Notes under the pieces: generated by a model
Told to the model about the DNA's origin: nothing
The model's input: only the letters and a program-made list of their open reading frames with translations
The model's database searches: none
Made by a program: the position numbers and the translations under genes
Shown here: positions 37,685 to 50,984 of the stretch, one piece after another
Numbering within the stretch: position 1 is the stretch's first letter
Layout: the number at the start of each line of letters is the position of its first letter
Source of the DNA: Camarhynchus parvulus
Lineage: Eukaryota; Chordata; Aves; Passeriformes; Thraupidae
Direction: 5' to 3'
Assembly (NCBI RefSeq): GCF_901933205.1
Contig: NC_044573.1
Location: 61,867,993 to 61,931,992, forward strand
DNA length: 64,000 nt

Positions 37685-40600
37685 GTAAAGAAGAATGTTT
37701 GCATGCAATTTCTAGTACTTCTGAACCAGTTTATTGCATCATAGCACCATCTGCTGGATTGCACATAAGCCAGTGTTCTTGTCAGTTTTTGGGATAATTT
37801 TTTTGCCTGTCTTGCTCTAAATCATTGTGAAAATTTGCTAAGAAAAAAGTAAATATGTGTATGTGAAATATTTGCTAAGAAAAAAGTATTTAGCACTGAT
37901 TTCTAACATTATGTTTGCTTCTTGTCCTCCCATGGCAGCTATGAAGTGCTATATTGGGCCATTCTATAGCACTTGAGATAAAAAAAAATTAATCTGAATG
38001 TAAAGTGTGATTTTAAAAGCAATATTTATAGAAACTATTTTCCATGTGAAGCTGTATTCAAGGCCTTTGAGAAGGGGACTTGGTATTTAAAAGTGCTGAT
38101 CTCACAGTAGGTTGTCCAAATGGAGCTCCTGGATAATCATAAACATTCACTGAAAAGACAAACTTTTTAAAACAAATAATGGCATACATTCCTGTCTGAA
38201 TTTAGATTGGATTGTAAAAATCTATTCATTTTTATTTATTTATGATCTCATCCGCTTCACAGCCACATCTCATTTCTGCTTAATTAAAGTAATATAATGA
38301 ATAACAACCTGAATAGTTATTATATTAGTAGTTTGACTATGTTTTATATTAACTGTCAAAAAACCCCTCAGTAATTCCAATATGAAAGTGTGGAAAGTAT
38401 AAAATCATAATATTATTCTAGTCTAAAGCAGGATAGCCGGTGCTGCACCAGACTGTGCCACTGAGCTGTGCTTGGTGCTGGCATCCCAGCAGTGGCCAGC
38501 CCACACATCCTCTGCTGCTTCTTGCCTCCAGCTGATCCCCCTGTATGGATCTGAGATAGCTTTTTTTTTTTTTCCCCTTTAAGATTGTTTTCTGGGTATC
38601 TTTCTCTAATTCAGGTTGTTTCAGTAGTCTATCTCAGAGTTCTCCTCCACTGAAAAAGGGAATAATGTCTTGCATCAGTAATCAGTAGGGGTGACTGGGA
38701 ACTGGTCAAGGAACAGTGCAAGCCAGGAACACTGCAGTTGTCTCTACCACAGAAGGACTCATAGCCTGGGATTACAGAGGATGTGGGCTATTGCAGCACA
38801 CATTGTGTGGCTGTACCATGCACTGTGTGAAACTGGCCTAGGAAGCACCATTAACCACGTGTGCTCCCTGCCCCTGCCTGCTGTGTTTGTTTGTTTGACA
38901 CCACGTTCACGTTCACCTCTGCTAACACAACAGGGGGAGCAGTGCAAACCACCCCAGTGCCATGGCTTACAGCTGGAAGCTGTGCTAGGAGTGTGTGTGT
39001 GGCAGGGTGTTCAGCCTGTGAGGCTGGCTCCACAAACATTTACATTCATGTCACTGATAATTTCTTAAAGCAGCTTTGTTGCCACAGTGTGTTGTATAGC
39101 TAGACCCTTAGAAGTCTCAACAGTACTCTGTAGAAATCGTTATGTTAGAACCATATGCTTATAATTAATTCATTCCACCTGCTTGCATGCAATATTTGTG
39201 TTCATGTTTGAAAAATATTCCAATGAGTCTGCTTGTTGGCAAGAATGGTGATGACAGTAATCTGCTGAAGAAAAAGAAAGGGGGAAAACTGGCATGGCTT
39301 CTTATGAAAAAACAAAATAAGTTTGTCTGTTCTGACACATTTCTAAATATCTAGTTTGCCTTAAAAATTATAAAGGGCAGTAGGTTTTGAGTTCTACATT
39401 TTAGCTTCCCCTGCAGTTCTCTGAAAATTAATTTACTACCAGAATAACTCACCATGGCAAAATATTAAATATGCTTGTTTGGCAACATCATAAGTAGACT
39501 GCTTCCTATTAGCACAGTAAATTAAATACATTATCCAATTTCATATTTCATTTTCTTCCACATATCTTATTACATCACAACCTGTACCCAAGAATGCCTA
39601 AAGCTCAAGGTTTACTCCTCTTAACAGATTGAACAGACTGAGAGCACAGCTGGTCATCTCACAGTGCATCTATATCACATATGTTCCTGATCCTAATGTC
39701 ACTGGTTGAGAAATCCCTGCCTAATTCAACATGCATTATTTTAATCTCCCCACATGTATACAGAAAAAGCAAAGAAAGTGAATATGGAGTTTGGAAGTCT
39801 ATGAGAACTTCTGCATCTGCAAGCCGCATCTCCCAGCTGCTCTAGGAAGCCAGCCTCAATGCATTCCATCACTTAATTTTGAAAGTGGATGTTTTCAAAC
39901 ATTTCCAGATTTCTCTCACTGGAAAAAATCACCTCTCTGGTAGTCTTTAGAAACTGGGCTTGAGATCCCAGTATTTGGCTGTAAAGCAGGAACATTTTCT
40001 TAGATATAAGCAAGTGATGCTGTTATAAGGGGAGAAATCAGAGTTAAAGATGTTTTGTTACACATCTTCCTCAGTAACCCTGTTTTACGTTGTTCCCATT
40101 CTAAATCCTGCAGGCATCCCCTCCTTTTTTTCTGCACAGTGTATTGTCCCCCCAGCTGTGCCAGCAGAACAGGTCTGAGAGTGACCCACCTTTACAAAAC
40201 ATCAGTCTGTCCTTCTGCCCTGAGGAGTGGCACAGGTTTCTTTCACAGGATTTCCTCAGGCACCCCTCGTGTACTGGGCCCAGCAGGCTCACTCTGAAGG
40301 GTTTTTCAGTGCCAGGGGTGTAGGTGGTGAGCAGCTAGAAGGGAAATCTGTCTCTTATTCCCATACCTCTGGAGCCTCACGCCTCAGTCTTTATCATACC
40401 CCACAGCTGCAGCTAATTCTGCTGGGTGGGGCAGAGTCATCACACCTCGGTTTAGTGAGTTTGCTGTGTCTGCTTTGTCACTGTGGGAAAAGCCAGTGCA
40501 TGGAGGTGCAGGATAGGGCAGGGAGCGCAGGCTCAAATCATACAGGGAGCATTTCCAGCTAAATTTGCTAATTTAGGCTGACTGTGTTCCCTGGCAGGCA

Positions 40601-43600
40601 GTGAGGAGCCTCAGTGCTGCTGGTTAGTGGCACTCCCGTAGCTAGGGACAGGGATGGGAGCAGCTCATCTCTGAGTCTCTCTTAGGAGATGGCCTCCTTC
40701 ATAGGCAAGACTCCTGCACCTCCTCTAAGCACCAGTGACAGTGCTTTCCCCTGATAATTTGCCTGATTTGAAAACCAGTTCTAACTCTTTTCAACACTGC
40801 AAAAAATTAAATCCTAATTGCTGCTTAGAATTTCCCTGGAATGGTCTTGAAATTTTTAATTAATTTTACAGTATGTTTAACAGATTTTGTACTGTCACTT
40901 AACTGCCTAATTACAGGGTCTTAATGCCTAATTTTCCCCATCTTCCTCTCCACACGCACGCAAAAAAAAAAAAATCTTATTCACCACTCACTTTGGTTCA
41001 TAACAGAAACTCTTTTTAAGCACAATTTCCCCCTTGAAAATCAATAAAATTTAGTCTGGATCCAGAAAGAATAAAATAAATATGACATACAATAGCTAAT
41101 TTGAAGTGCTCAGATGTCAGCTGCATCCAATCTCCCAATCTGACTGCCAGTTGTACCAGAACAACTATTACTTTATTATACCACCAATCATTTCGCTGTA
41201 AGAAGCAGAAAGAGGATATTTTGTATGAAATTATTTAGGAAATGGGTCCATGGGATAAGTACAAAATATTAGAATGCAGGCTATACTGAAAAACTTGGTT
41301 AGAGGATGGGTTGTATAGGTTGAGGTCACTCTGTCTAAAGCAGGAAGAACTACTGGTTTTATTGGTAACGGGCACTATTTACTTAGCAGGGAAGTTATTT
41401 TAACTCTTGGTTCAAGATAAATGATTGTAATAAAAATGGCAGGAGGAAAACTATTGCCATAAAATATAACCAGTTTTATTCCACATGAAAAGGAAAAAAA
41501 CCAGCAGCTTATGGCACAGTAGGTATGTCTGAAACGTAGGAAAGTTTTATCAAGGAGCTAGATTATTGATTATCTTTTAATTATCACCTGTAGAACACAA
41601 GTATATAGAAAGCTAAAACGATATGTTACAGAAGATTAATAAAATTCAGCAATTCTATTGCATAATTTAGCAACACAGTGGAACAGGCAAACTTATTATG
41701 ATTGTCAAGTTTCTCAGATTCAAGTCACATGTGAGGGACGTATTTTACTCAGAGCACCACACCCTCTGCATCATCCATCAAACTATTATTCTCATCTTGT
41801 GTAGATACGTGCAGTCAGTCCAAGAAGAGAGACTTTGAAAATCAGGGTCAAGTTTATGTTGTACACCCCTCTAAGTACTTTTGGAGAAAGGAAAAGGCAC
41901 CTCTCTCTCTGTAGGGACATGGTCAAGTTTTCCATCTTGCATTCTCTTCAGAATCTTATGTCTGAGGGCCTCTGTGTACCCTGAAATTTCTCTTCATAAG
42001 CAGCCACTGCTCCTGGTGAAAGTATCTCTGCATGTATTTCTGTCGTACTGATGTTACCAAGGAAATTATTCTGGTAGCTGGAGTAGACAGGTCAATTTTT
42101 TGTTTCTCAAAGTTAACCGTCTCAGACTTTTTCAGAACGTAAACACAGCCATTCTCAGGGTTTATATTCCGGGTTTACAGTCGATCTTTTTGGGATGAAT
42201 ATTAGACATACTGAATGCAGAAGGACAAGCTTTGCAGTTTATTTCTGTACCAAATAAATCTTCACTCAGATAGCAGGGGCAAACAAAATTATGAAGCCCT
42301 ACCTGTATTAATACTGCTGCTCAGGGTCTTTGGATTTTGATCCAGGATCATTCTGCATTCCTTCTGAATGACCAAAGCTTTCTTTTCAGTCCATTTTAGC
42401 ATAATTCTTCCTCTTTCCCACCTTAGCTTTTTGGGAAGTTAAATATCATATCTTCTCTTAATAATTTTCTTTCTGGTTTCAAAGGAATCATTCCAGGCTT
42501 GCCTGTTTTTGCACAGTAGATGGAGATTATCTGCAATATACCACAGGACAGGAGAAACTGGGTTTTGGTCCTCAACTGTTTGTCCCAGGGTGCTTCCACT
42601 AGGCTCTGTTGAAACCTCAGAGCTGGTCTTCCAGGAATTTATTGAAGCCTCTGCTCCTGGTCTGCCAGGAATGCACTGCACCCTCAGCAGCTAAAACCTT
42701 GTTGCTGGTGCAGTAGTCCATCACTCAGCCGCTTAATATCTGCAGGAATCTATTATGTGGATGGAGACATATTCCACAAATCATTTCAGCCCACTGACAT
42801 TTTCATCCCAGTTGAAGTCTGAGAAAATATTACAGAACATGATGTCTTAAATTGTCCACAGGATTATGTAAGCTGAGCCATTATCTGACTCTGAATGGGA
42901 AAGGAAAAGAAAGGAAAAATGAATTCTTTATTTATGTCACAGTAGATGAGGCCCTGTAAGGGGAAGAATTTTCTGATGTTAGAAGATTTTACTTTACAGC
43001 CATGAATTCTTTAGACATAGGATTTATTTAAATAGAGCATGAAATATCTTATTTTACACTAAGCTTTCTAATCTGAAATCCAGTTTTAATTCACCAATTT
43101 TTTAAAATGTTTCTGAGTAAATGGCCTAAAATCCATGATATTTCTTTCTACTTTTGCTAGGATGGTGAAATTCCCAATCTCATTTTCACTTATACTTTCC
43201 TTGAGTATTCTCTGTTTCAGGATAATATAGAGTTAATATAATTTCCAGTACTTCCTTTCAGATCACAGTGTTTGTGAAGACACTTGTACTGTAAATGCAG
43301 TCTTGTTTCTTTTTTGTCACCAAATATTTGCTATGCATCAAAGTACTTTTGTATTGCTAACTAAAAGACAGCACTACTTTAAGAGCAAGGCAGGGGGAGC
43401 AAGTTAACTACAAAAATTATTTTTATTCATACATGAAAGTAACAATATTATCAATAAAAGAGGGTCAAATTAAGTGCAATTAAAAATATCAGAGCTAAAA
43501 GGATTCTAGAAGTGTCCACTCTTTACAGAAAAGGCATTTTAAGGTGCTTTGTTCTGAGGCTGGCAAACTTTCATAGCCCTGAACTTGTTTAATTATTTGA

Positions 43601-43670
43601 GTACACTTTTGGCTAGAATTGGGCCCAATTTCAACAAGGATTTAACATATCTTTAACTCCATCTTGAGTT

Positions 43671-44876
43671 CACAGAAACACAGAATTCACAGAATGACTA
43701 GGTTGGAAGAGACCTTCAAGATCATCAAATCCAACCCATCCCCTAGCACCTCAACTAGACTGTGGCACTGAATGCCACATCCAATCTTTTTTTAATCCAG
43801 GGATGGTGACTCTACCACCTCCCCTGGCAGACCATTCCAGTACTTTATCATTCTTTCCATAAAATTTTTTTTGTAATGTCCAGCCTATATTTGCCTTGGC
43901 ACAGCTCAAGACTGTGTCCTCTGGTTCTGTCAGTTGTTGCCTGGAGAAAGAGACCAACCCCCACCTGATCACAGCTGCCTTTCAGGGAGTTGTAGAGAGT
44001 GATAAGGTCACCTCTGAATCTCCTTTTCTCCAGGCTAAACACCCCCAGCTCCCTCAGTCATTCCTCACAGGGCTTGTGTTCCAAGCCCTTCACCAGCCTT
44101 GTTGACCTCCTCTGGACGCACTTGAGTGTCTCAAGGTCCTTCCCAAACTGAGGGGCCAGAACTGGACACAGTACTCAAGGTGTGGCCTCACCAGCGCCGA
44201 GTACAGGGGGAGAATGACCTTCTTCTAATCCCTGCATCCTCTAATGTGGTCCTGCTGGCCACACTGTTGCTGATACAGGCCAGGAGCCACTGGCCTTCTT
44301 GGCCACCTGGGCACACTGCTGGCTCATGTTCAGCCGGCTGTCAACCAGCACCCCCAGGTCCCTTTCTGCCTGGGCGCTGTCCAGCCACTGCCCAGCCTAT
44401 AACATTGCAGTGGATTATTTTGGCCAAAATGCAGGACTCAGCACCTGGGCTTATTAAACTTCATCTTTTTGGACTCTGCCCATCCATCCAACCATTCTGT
44501 CTCTCTGCAGAGCCCTCCTACCTTCCAACAAATCAGCACATGCTCCCAGCTTAGTGTCATCTTCAAATTTCCCAGTGAAAGACTCAATCCCTTCATCCAT
44601 GTCGTCAATAAAAATATCGAACAGAGCTGGTCCCAGCACAGACCCCTAAGGGACACCACTGGTGACAGGCCCCAGCTGGATGCAGCACCATTCACCACCA
44701 CTCTCTGGGCCCAGCCATCCAGCCAGTTCCTAACCAAGAAGAGAGTGCTCCTGTCCAAGCCATGGGCTGCCAGCTTTTCCAGGAGTATGCAGTGAGAGAC
44801 AGTGTCAAAGGCCCTGCTGAAGTCCAAGTAGACAACATCCACAGCCTTTCCCACACCCACCAGGCGAGTCACCTAG
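43671..44876 (-). mobile_element. CR1 LINE, largest copy, minus strand, 5'-truncated
   Basis: About 1.2 kb read on the minus strand. From its 5' end it holds the reverse-transcriptase core (VDVVYLDFSRAFDTVSH, then the catalytic box as FEDDTK where the usual form is FADDTK). The C-terminal region follows ([35 protein letters not shown]), and then the 3' region with the cacagaat tail. The reading frame shifts several times (44438-44872, 44454-44639, 43848-44042 and 43751-43972 are pieces in different frames). The element lacks ORF1 and the endonuclease, so it cannot move. Confidence 0.95.
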
Positions 44877-47800
44877 CAAAGCATTCAAGGGCATGCTTGA
44901 GCTTTGTTTAATCCAGACTATCACATACACTACAGATACAATTGTCTTTCTAGGCATTAATGTTTTGGAAGTGGTACCAACTTCACTTTGCGAGAATGGG
45001 AATAAATAGGCCTCATCCATTTCACTGTGATCATTATGAAAATGCCTCTTGATTTGCAGGGGAGCAGTGGTGTGAATTAGACTTTTCTATAATATATATG
45101 CTTATATTGCATCTACAATTTATGATGGACAGTTTTGATGCCATTGCTTTCTGCCTGTGATGAAAAGCCTCAGACCAAATAGATGGAACTAAATGCAGTT
45201 GCATTTCATCCAGGCTTTTCTTGTTTTTCTTTGCACAAATTTTTTTATCAGATATTTCCCAACAAGGTAGTAGATTTCTGACAAAGATACTGATACAGAG
45301 AACTGTCACCTGCTTTCCTTTTCTTCACAAAAATCCATTGGAAATACTGTTGCCCTCCTCAAAAGATGATCATATATAGAGGAGTGAGTATGTGTGTGGC
45401 ATGATTTCACAATGTAAGAGGTTTCCTTGGTGTGTTCTTATTCCAGAAAGAAATGTATTTGTACAGCTCATGATCTTTATAAATCAAAGCATAAAACAGT
45501 GGTGAGGTTTTCTACAATGATCAAGAAAATAAGAATAGCAGTGAAATATAGAAGAGCACATACTCCCTGAGAGCAGGAGAACAGGAAAAAGTTGTCATTC
45601 CTTGATGTCACTGTCTTATTTTTTACTTTTTTTGTACTTTCAAGTAGTTAATATGACACATGCATATTAGTTCGATGCCAGACTTACTCATGTGGATTAT
45701 CTCAGGTCTAACAACATGGTTGGACACATATTGCAACACTTCCCGTCAGCAGAAGGGACTAAAGAGATCTCCTCTTTATCTAAATGCTTATGTTTGTAAT
45801 ATTCTTAATGACAGGATAACTTGGAGAGCTTTACCACTCTGTCTTATTTGGTTTTGATTAACCAACATGATATGAAGTTCCAAGAAGTTTTATGCATAGT
45901 CTATAAAACCAAGATTACAAAACCAAAAGACTAAGCCAACTTTCTGCTAAGGATTTAAGTATTTAAGACGCTGCATAGAATATGACAACAAGCTTCACTA
46001 AAATATTTGTGGTAAAAGATAAACAAAACTATAGAAAGCACCATTCTTATTCAGCTACTGAGGGCAAACAAAATGGTGCAGTTTAATTAACATGTGGTGC
46101 ATCCCACACGACAGCATATTTTTTTCGCATCCACTTGAAATGACATTTGTTTAAACTTTTCCAATCTGTGTCATTCCCAATACAATTTTTGTTTTCCTGA
46201 ACCATTCTTGGACATAAATGCTTTATCTGAATCAGGAAATAACAGGTTCACACTCATACATGTGTCCCATATCTATATAAATTATGACAGGAAATCAACT
46301 GTTCTTTCCTGTCAGGTGGCAGAGGGTCACACTTTGTGACTGTCTATTCTGGTACTAAAAATTAAAATGCATCTCAGCAAATTTGCCAGCCTAGATTCTT
46401 TTCAGCACTGTTTTTTCTTTAGGGAATAATGTGGCTTAGGGAAGAGCTACAGAGGCACGTTCAGGTTTTCTTCTCTCTCCCACCTACTCTGTATTGCCTA
46501 GGAGTATGTCACTAGTAATGAAGCAAAAAACGCATTTGTATGGTTTTATGAGCATTTTATACATAACTTTGCCAGTTTTCATAAAAAAATAAAAGCTTTG
46601 TTTAAAGCATCTGAGCAAATAAAGATAGTAAAATGTCAAACTAAATCAAATGTCAATTCCATGCATGGTAGAAAAATACTATATTACCTGCAAAACTTCC
46701 CTGAATAAAAATATGCTTTACAATCTCATATACATGCAAAAATGATTAAATAGAAAAATAATGACAAATGCCATGGCAAATGTCTGATGTGTTTACAGCT
46801 GGCAATATCCTTACATGTGTCATATTAACTACTGAAAGTACAAGAAAAGTAAAGAATAAGACATTGACATCAAGGAATGATAACTTTTAGCAAACAGGAA
46901 AGATCTAGGTCTGAAATTTCCTGCAGTTTATGGCTCATGCAATAAAAGTTTTCAGTTCATTCCATTCAAATATCAGGACATGAATCACCTGAAATCTCAT
47001 ATCATGTCAGATTTCCCAGAAATGCTTGATGTCAAATTCTCTGTTACTCATTTTTATACATTTTCTCATGGAAAAGGATTTTATTTCATATGCCTCTAGA
47101 AATAAAACTATTAGGAAAGAAGCTCTATAGGCCTTCCCTAATGTTTGTAGTTTAGAGAAACGAAGATTGTGAAATAAAGCTAAATAAATGGATTATTTTA
47201 TACTTTGCCAAAACACTTGCTTGAGTGTTGCTAGGATCATTCTGTTCCCTGATCTCCTGCGAGCTGAGAGATCTTAGAATGAGAGAGGAAAATAATTGCC
47301 TCAGAACCACTAAAGACAGAATTACATTTCCTTTAGTTTCCATGAAGCTGTCCTGAGCAACAGTCAAAGAGAAATCCCCACAATACCAGTGAAAATTATA
47401 ATTTCCAGAACGAGTCCTAAAATATCTGCAAGAAATTGGAGAGTCCAAAGAGCACTCAGGCTACACAAAACCAAAGCTGCAGATGTTGTCATGATTAAGA
47501 GCATTGAGGCGGTCAAACCACTGAGTCCCAAACTTTGGTCCTCTCAGTTTTAGCTATATTTTTCCTCCTTGACCTGCGCTAGAATTGCAACCCAGGGTAG
47601 GATACCATCAAGTACATTTATTCAGGCAAAATACCAGCTTGCTCTCTATTTCCATCACTTTTTCATATTGCAGAGAAAATCACAGCCATGACTCTTTTTT
47701 TTTTTGATTACACAAACCCGCTCCATCATAATTTCTACTAAAAATTTCTTTTCTCATTTAAAATGTGTCTTTAAGGAGCCAACAATATTTTTAACATTTG

Positions 47801-48394
47801 TTATGTAATCAATACACTAAAATGTTCTTTACATAACTATATTAAGACTGGTTCATTATTTCAGTCAATTAATCTTGCTGCTTTGAAATGTTGTTCGATA
47901 TAAGCTTTTATTGGGGTGATAATATGGAGTAATGACATATTTTGTTTAAAACTTAACAATTGTGGGGTCTTTCATATTTAAGATCAATCTGTCCTTTCAA
48001 ATATTAGTTATTTTCATAGCTCTGCATGAAATATGTCTTTTACTTACTCACTGTTCAGTCAGTATAAGCATTGATTACAAATTAATATTTAATGGAAATA
48101 TTATATTAATGTTGTTGATAAGTAATTTTATGTTGGCAGGTCTTATTTCCTTTTTCTTATTCAATTGAGTGATAGGTCACATCTATGAATAAGGTTGCTT
48201 TTAGTGAGGGTACAACATTCAGAACCACTTTGAACATTGAACTTTATATCTTGATTCTAGAGTGTAAACTGTTTAAATATTAGTGTTGCTCAACTCTATA
48301 TCACAGCTTTAATACAAATATAACTTATAATAAGCCTGGAGAAAATACAGTCATCGGATACTGGCAAGCGATGAGCTTGTATTTAAAAGTGTTC

Positions 48395-48952
48395 ACTTTG
48401 AGTCCTGTGTGCAGTTTTGAGCACCACAATATAAGGATATAAAGTTATTAGGGAGCATCCAGAGGAGGACTGTGAAGATACTTAAATGTCTAGTGGAGAA
48501 GTCATATGAGGAGTGGATGAAATTACTTGGTTTGTGCAGCCTGGGACTGGGGGTTGACCTCACTGCTGTCTGCAACTTCCTCTTGAGGGGGAACAGAGCA
48601 GTAGACACTGATCTCTTCTTTGTGCTGACCAGTGACAGGACCTGAGGAAATGGCCTGAAGCTGAATCAGGAGAGGTTGATGTTGGATATCAGGAAAAGGT
48701 TTTTCACCCAGAGAGTGGTTGGGCACTGGAACAGGCTCCCCAGGGAAGTGGCCACAGCACCAAGCCTGACAGAGTTCAAGAAGCCTTTGGGCAATGCTCT
48801 CAGGCACATGGTGTGACTCTTGGGGTTATTCTGTGGAGAGCCAGGAGCAGGACCCAATGATCCTTGTGAATCATAGAATCATAGAATATCCTGAGTTAGA
48901 ACTCAATAATATCCCTTCCATCTTGGGATATTCTATGATTTGATGATTCTGT
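48395..48952 (+). mobile_element. CR1 LINE 3' end, plus strand, with palindromic tail
   Basis: The plus strand shows the CR1 C-terminus (tgtgtgcagttttgagcacc, gagaggttgatgttggatat, gcactggaacaggctcccca) and ends in ggatattctatgatttgatg. Between the coding part and the tail, a piece of about 35 bases is the reverse complement of the tail itself, so the end forms an inverted repeat (48869-48891 with 48926-48948). The shadow frames on the minus strand have no meaning. Confidence 0.93.
48869..48948. repeat. Inverted repeat at the CR1 3' end
   Basis: Two 23-base arms (aatcatagaatcatagaatatcc and its near complement) separated by 34 bases. 21 of 23 positions pair. The left arm is an inverted extra copy of the CR1 terminus, placed where the normal 3' region should run straight on. 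Confidence 0.85.
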
Positions 48953-49596
48953 GATCTATCTTGTGATCAGTCAGCTCAGATACTCTTGAATTTGGGAAAT
49001 GTTCCTGTGTGGATCCAAGCTTGCACAGCCTTTCCATGTGCTGTTTAAAAGCATCTGCAGACAGAAAAAGCTTAACTATTTTTTTTGCTACTGTGAATGT
49101 CAGCACTGGCTGGTAGATGTTGTTCAGTCTCTATCTGTGGCAGGCTGCCCTGCTCCTTCTGTAAGGGGGCGTTAAATCACATTCTCGCAGCCTGGAAAGA
49201 GATATTACAGAAACTACCATTAAAAAGTAGTTTTCTTCAAGCAAATATACTTGGGTTGCAGACCTCCATTTAAACCACCCTGTAGTAAAACTGCAGATGT
49301 TTTTACCTACACCATTTTTATGGTTTCCTTTTAGCACCTTATAAAAGATGAATCCTTTGCTCTCCCTTATTAACAGCTAATCTGACCCTGTTTATCCAGT
49401 GTGAAAAACCACTGAAGAGATGGATTACAAACATAAAGGACATACTGGATAGCAGGGAAGGATTCACTGAACTGAGAGTCCATAAGAACGTGCACATCCA
49501 ATGGCCAATAGTAACATGAAAAATCATTGTCCAAGGCAATCAAACAAAACATTTCAAGAAGAGAAATGTACACTTTACTTTTTTTTTCTTTTCCAG

Positions 49597-49629
49597 AACC
49601 ACATAAAAAAGAAAAGATAATGGAATCTC
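49597..49629 (+). CDS. TRDN: Candidate TRDN exon G (33 bases)
   Basis: An excellent acceptor (ctttttttttcttttccag) is followed by 33 bases reading E-PHKKEKIMES plus one base, in the phase and style of the array. The donor is AATCTC|gtgaat, weak at the last exon base but otherwise acceptable. If used, the intron to exon H would be only 105 bases, by far the shortest here, and the junction codon would be Arg. If the donor is not used, the frame runs on to a stop after 18 more codons, giving a terminal exon with a hydrophobic tail. Likely an alternatively used exon. Confidence 0.5.
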
Positions 49630-49734
49630 GTGAATATTCTCTCCTTTTTATCTTATTTTTAAACAATCCTAATATTTTAAATTAATTCTTGTCAGAAGTT
49701 AATATTTGATACTTTTTAAAATTTGCTTTTACAG

Positions 49735-49767
49735 GCAAAACAACAAAGAAAGAAGCAAAAGTACATG
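49735..49767 (+). CDS. TRDN: TRDN exon H (33 bases)
   Basis: A 33-base exon between tttgcttttacag and GTACATG|gtaagt, a consensus donor. In phase 1 it reads G-KTTKKEAKVH plus G, joining to exon I as Ala. Short, strongly basic, and with both splice sites good. From memory similar Lys-Thr-Thr-Lys segments (EEKTTKTVEQ) occur in human triadin. Confidence 0.86.
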
Positions 49768-50957
49768 GTAAGTTCTGTAAAAGACTGTAAGTTTTAGAGT
49801 CTCATTTATCTGGTTTGATTTTCAGTTGAGACAGGATTATGTAGAGGGATAAAATAATAAAGCCATGAATATAATTTTGCTGGTTTAATTAAAGTTACTT
49901 AAGCAAGTGAATGGATGTGGAGCAACCATTTGGTCTTCTGGAACTGAGATCTAATTAAATGTTAAGAAGAACAAGGGGGAAAGAATTCTTTATTTAATCT
50001 TTTAGAAGGTTTATCTTTTCAAAGGAAGTTACAGTAAATGGATAGAGAAACAAACACAAAATACAAGATTCAGAATGTGGAGGGTAGGAAAAAAAATAAG
50101 CTGTTTAATTTTTCTTTATGCCAAGAACCCATGCATTTTATTGTTGCAGCAAGGTGCTCTTGTTCCCAAGTAGAATCCACTTCTCCAGTTTATCCAAATT
50201 TAGGAGAGCATAAGGATTTTCTCCTTTTACAGCCAAGCTTGATGATTCATTCATCAGATGACTCTATTTTCTCAGATACAAATTCCAAGCAAGAAATACC
50301 TACACTAGGAAGTTAACTTGTAGGAAAATGAATCTGTCCTTTTCTATAACATAAAAACTTGTCACAGAGTTTCAGAATGAAAGTGTGAATAATGAAAAAA
50401 AAAGAGAAATGTGGTAGTTTAATTAATTTGCATTTAGTCAATGCAATTGTGAAGAATAGTAAAGAAAAGCAACTGAGAAAACTTATATAAAAGGAAGAGT
50501 TTTTAAACTGGATCCTCCTCTGTATCAATTCTAGAAGTTTTAAAAAACTCAAAACAAAAAACGTGGAAAAATTCCTGGCTTCTGCAAATCACTGAAATTG
50601 TTAAAAAAATTCTATTGCATATCTTCCATCTATGTTTAATATCTGCTCATTCTGGAGCCTATTTTACTCCTTGTCTCATCCTCACACTTGAAAATAGCAG
50701 AGCTGTTGAAGCTCCATATATAACTTATCTATTGGCCTTGTTTTTCACTGCTTTTAATCTGCAGGTTAATTAGTCATCTGCCATGAGACTATCTAAACAA
50801 GCAACACATTTGTGTGTCAGTTTTTGTCTACATAAAAAATGAACTCCTGCTCTGCATAGATAAGCAGCATATTGATAAAGGGAGGAGGTGTTAGGATCAA
50901 TTTTAATTCCTTTATTCATTTTATGCAATGTGTTTCTGTGAATGTTTTATTTTACAG
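49768..50957 (+). other. TRDN: Intron between exons H and I
   Basis: A 1.2-kb AT-rich intron. The 92-codon open frame at 50038-50316 has no domain and begins after a stop relative to the exon phase, so I take it as chance. Confidence 0.65.
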
Positions 50958-50984
50958 CAGCTGTGGAAACTCCGAAGTCAAAAG
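50958..50984 (+). CDS. TRDN: TRDN exon I (27 bases), CAGCAG acceptor
   Basis: A 27-base exon after gttttattttacag, ending TCAAAAG|gtaagt. In phase 1 it reads A-AVETPKSK plus G. The exon itself begins with CAG, so the acceptor is a tandem CAGCAG. Use of the second AG starts the exon at 50961 and drops one residue. One of the shortest clear exons; the donor is a perfect consensus, which usually compensates for small exon size. Confidence 0.84.

Larger units (their letters stand above)
37685..49596 (+). other. TRDN: 11.9-kb intron between exons F and G
   Basis: It contains a poly(T) run near 38565, a stretch of higher GC at 38.4-39.1 and 40.1-40.7 kb with no recognisable gene, a possible short terminal exon at 39764-39804, and CR1 copies at 43671-44876 and 48395-48952. 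A short direct duplication (gtgaaa-atttgctaagaaaaaagta) lies at 37827-37888. The remainder is AT-rich. Confidence 0.6.

Noticed and set aside
38691..39103. Overlapping frames of 62-125 codons on both strands
   Set aside because: Again a GC-richer patch with frames on both strands; no recognisable protein and no splice borders in the gene's phase.
44126..44554. 142-codon plus-strand open frame
   Set aside because: Shadow of the minus-strand CR1 reverse-transcriptase region.
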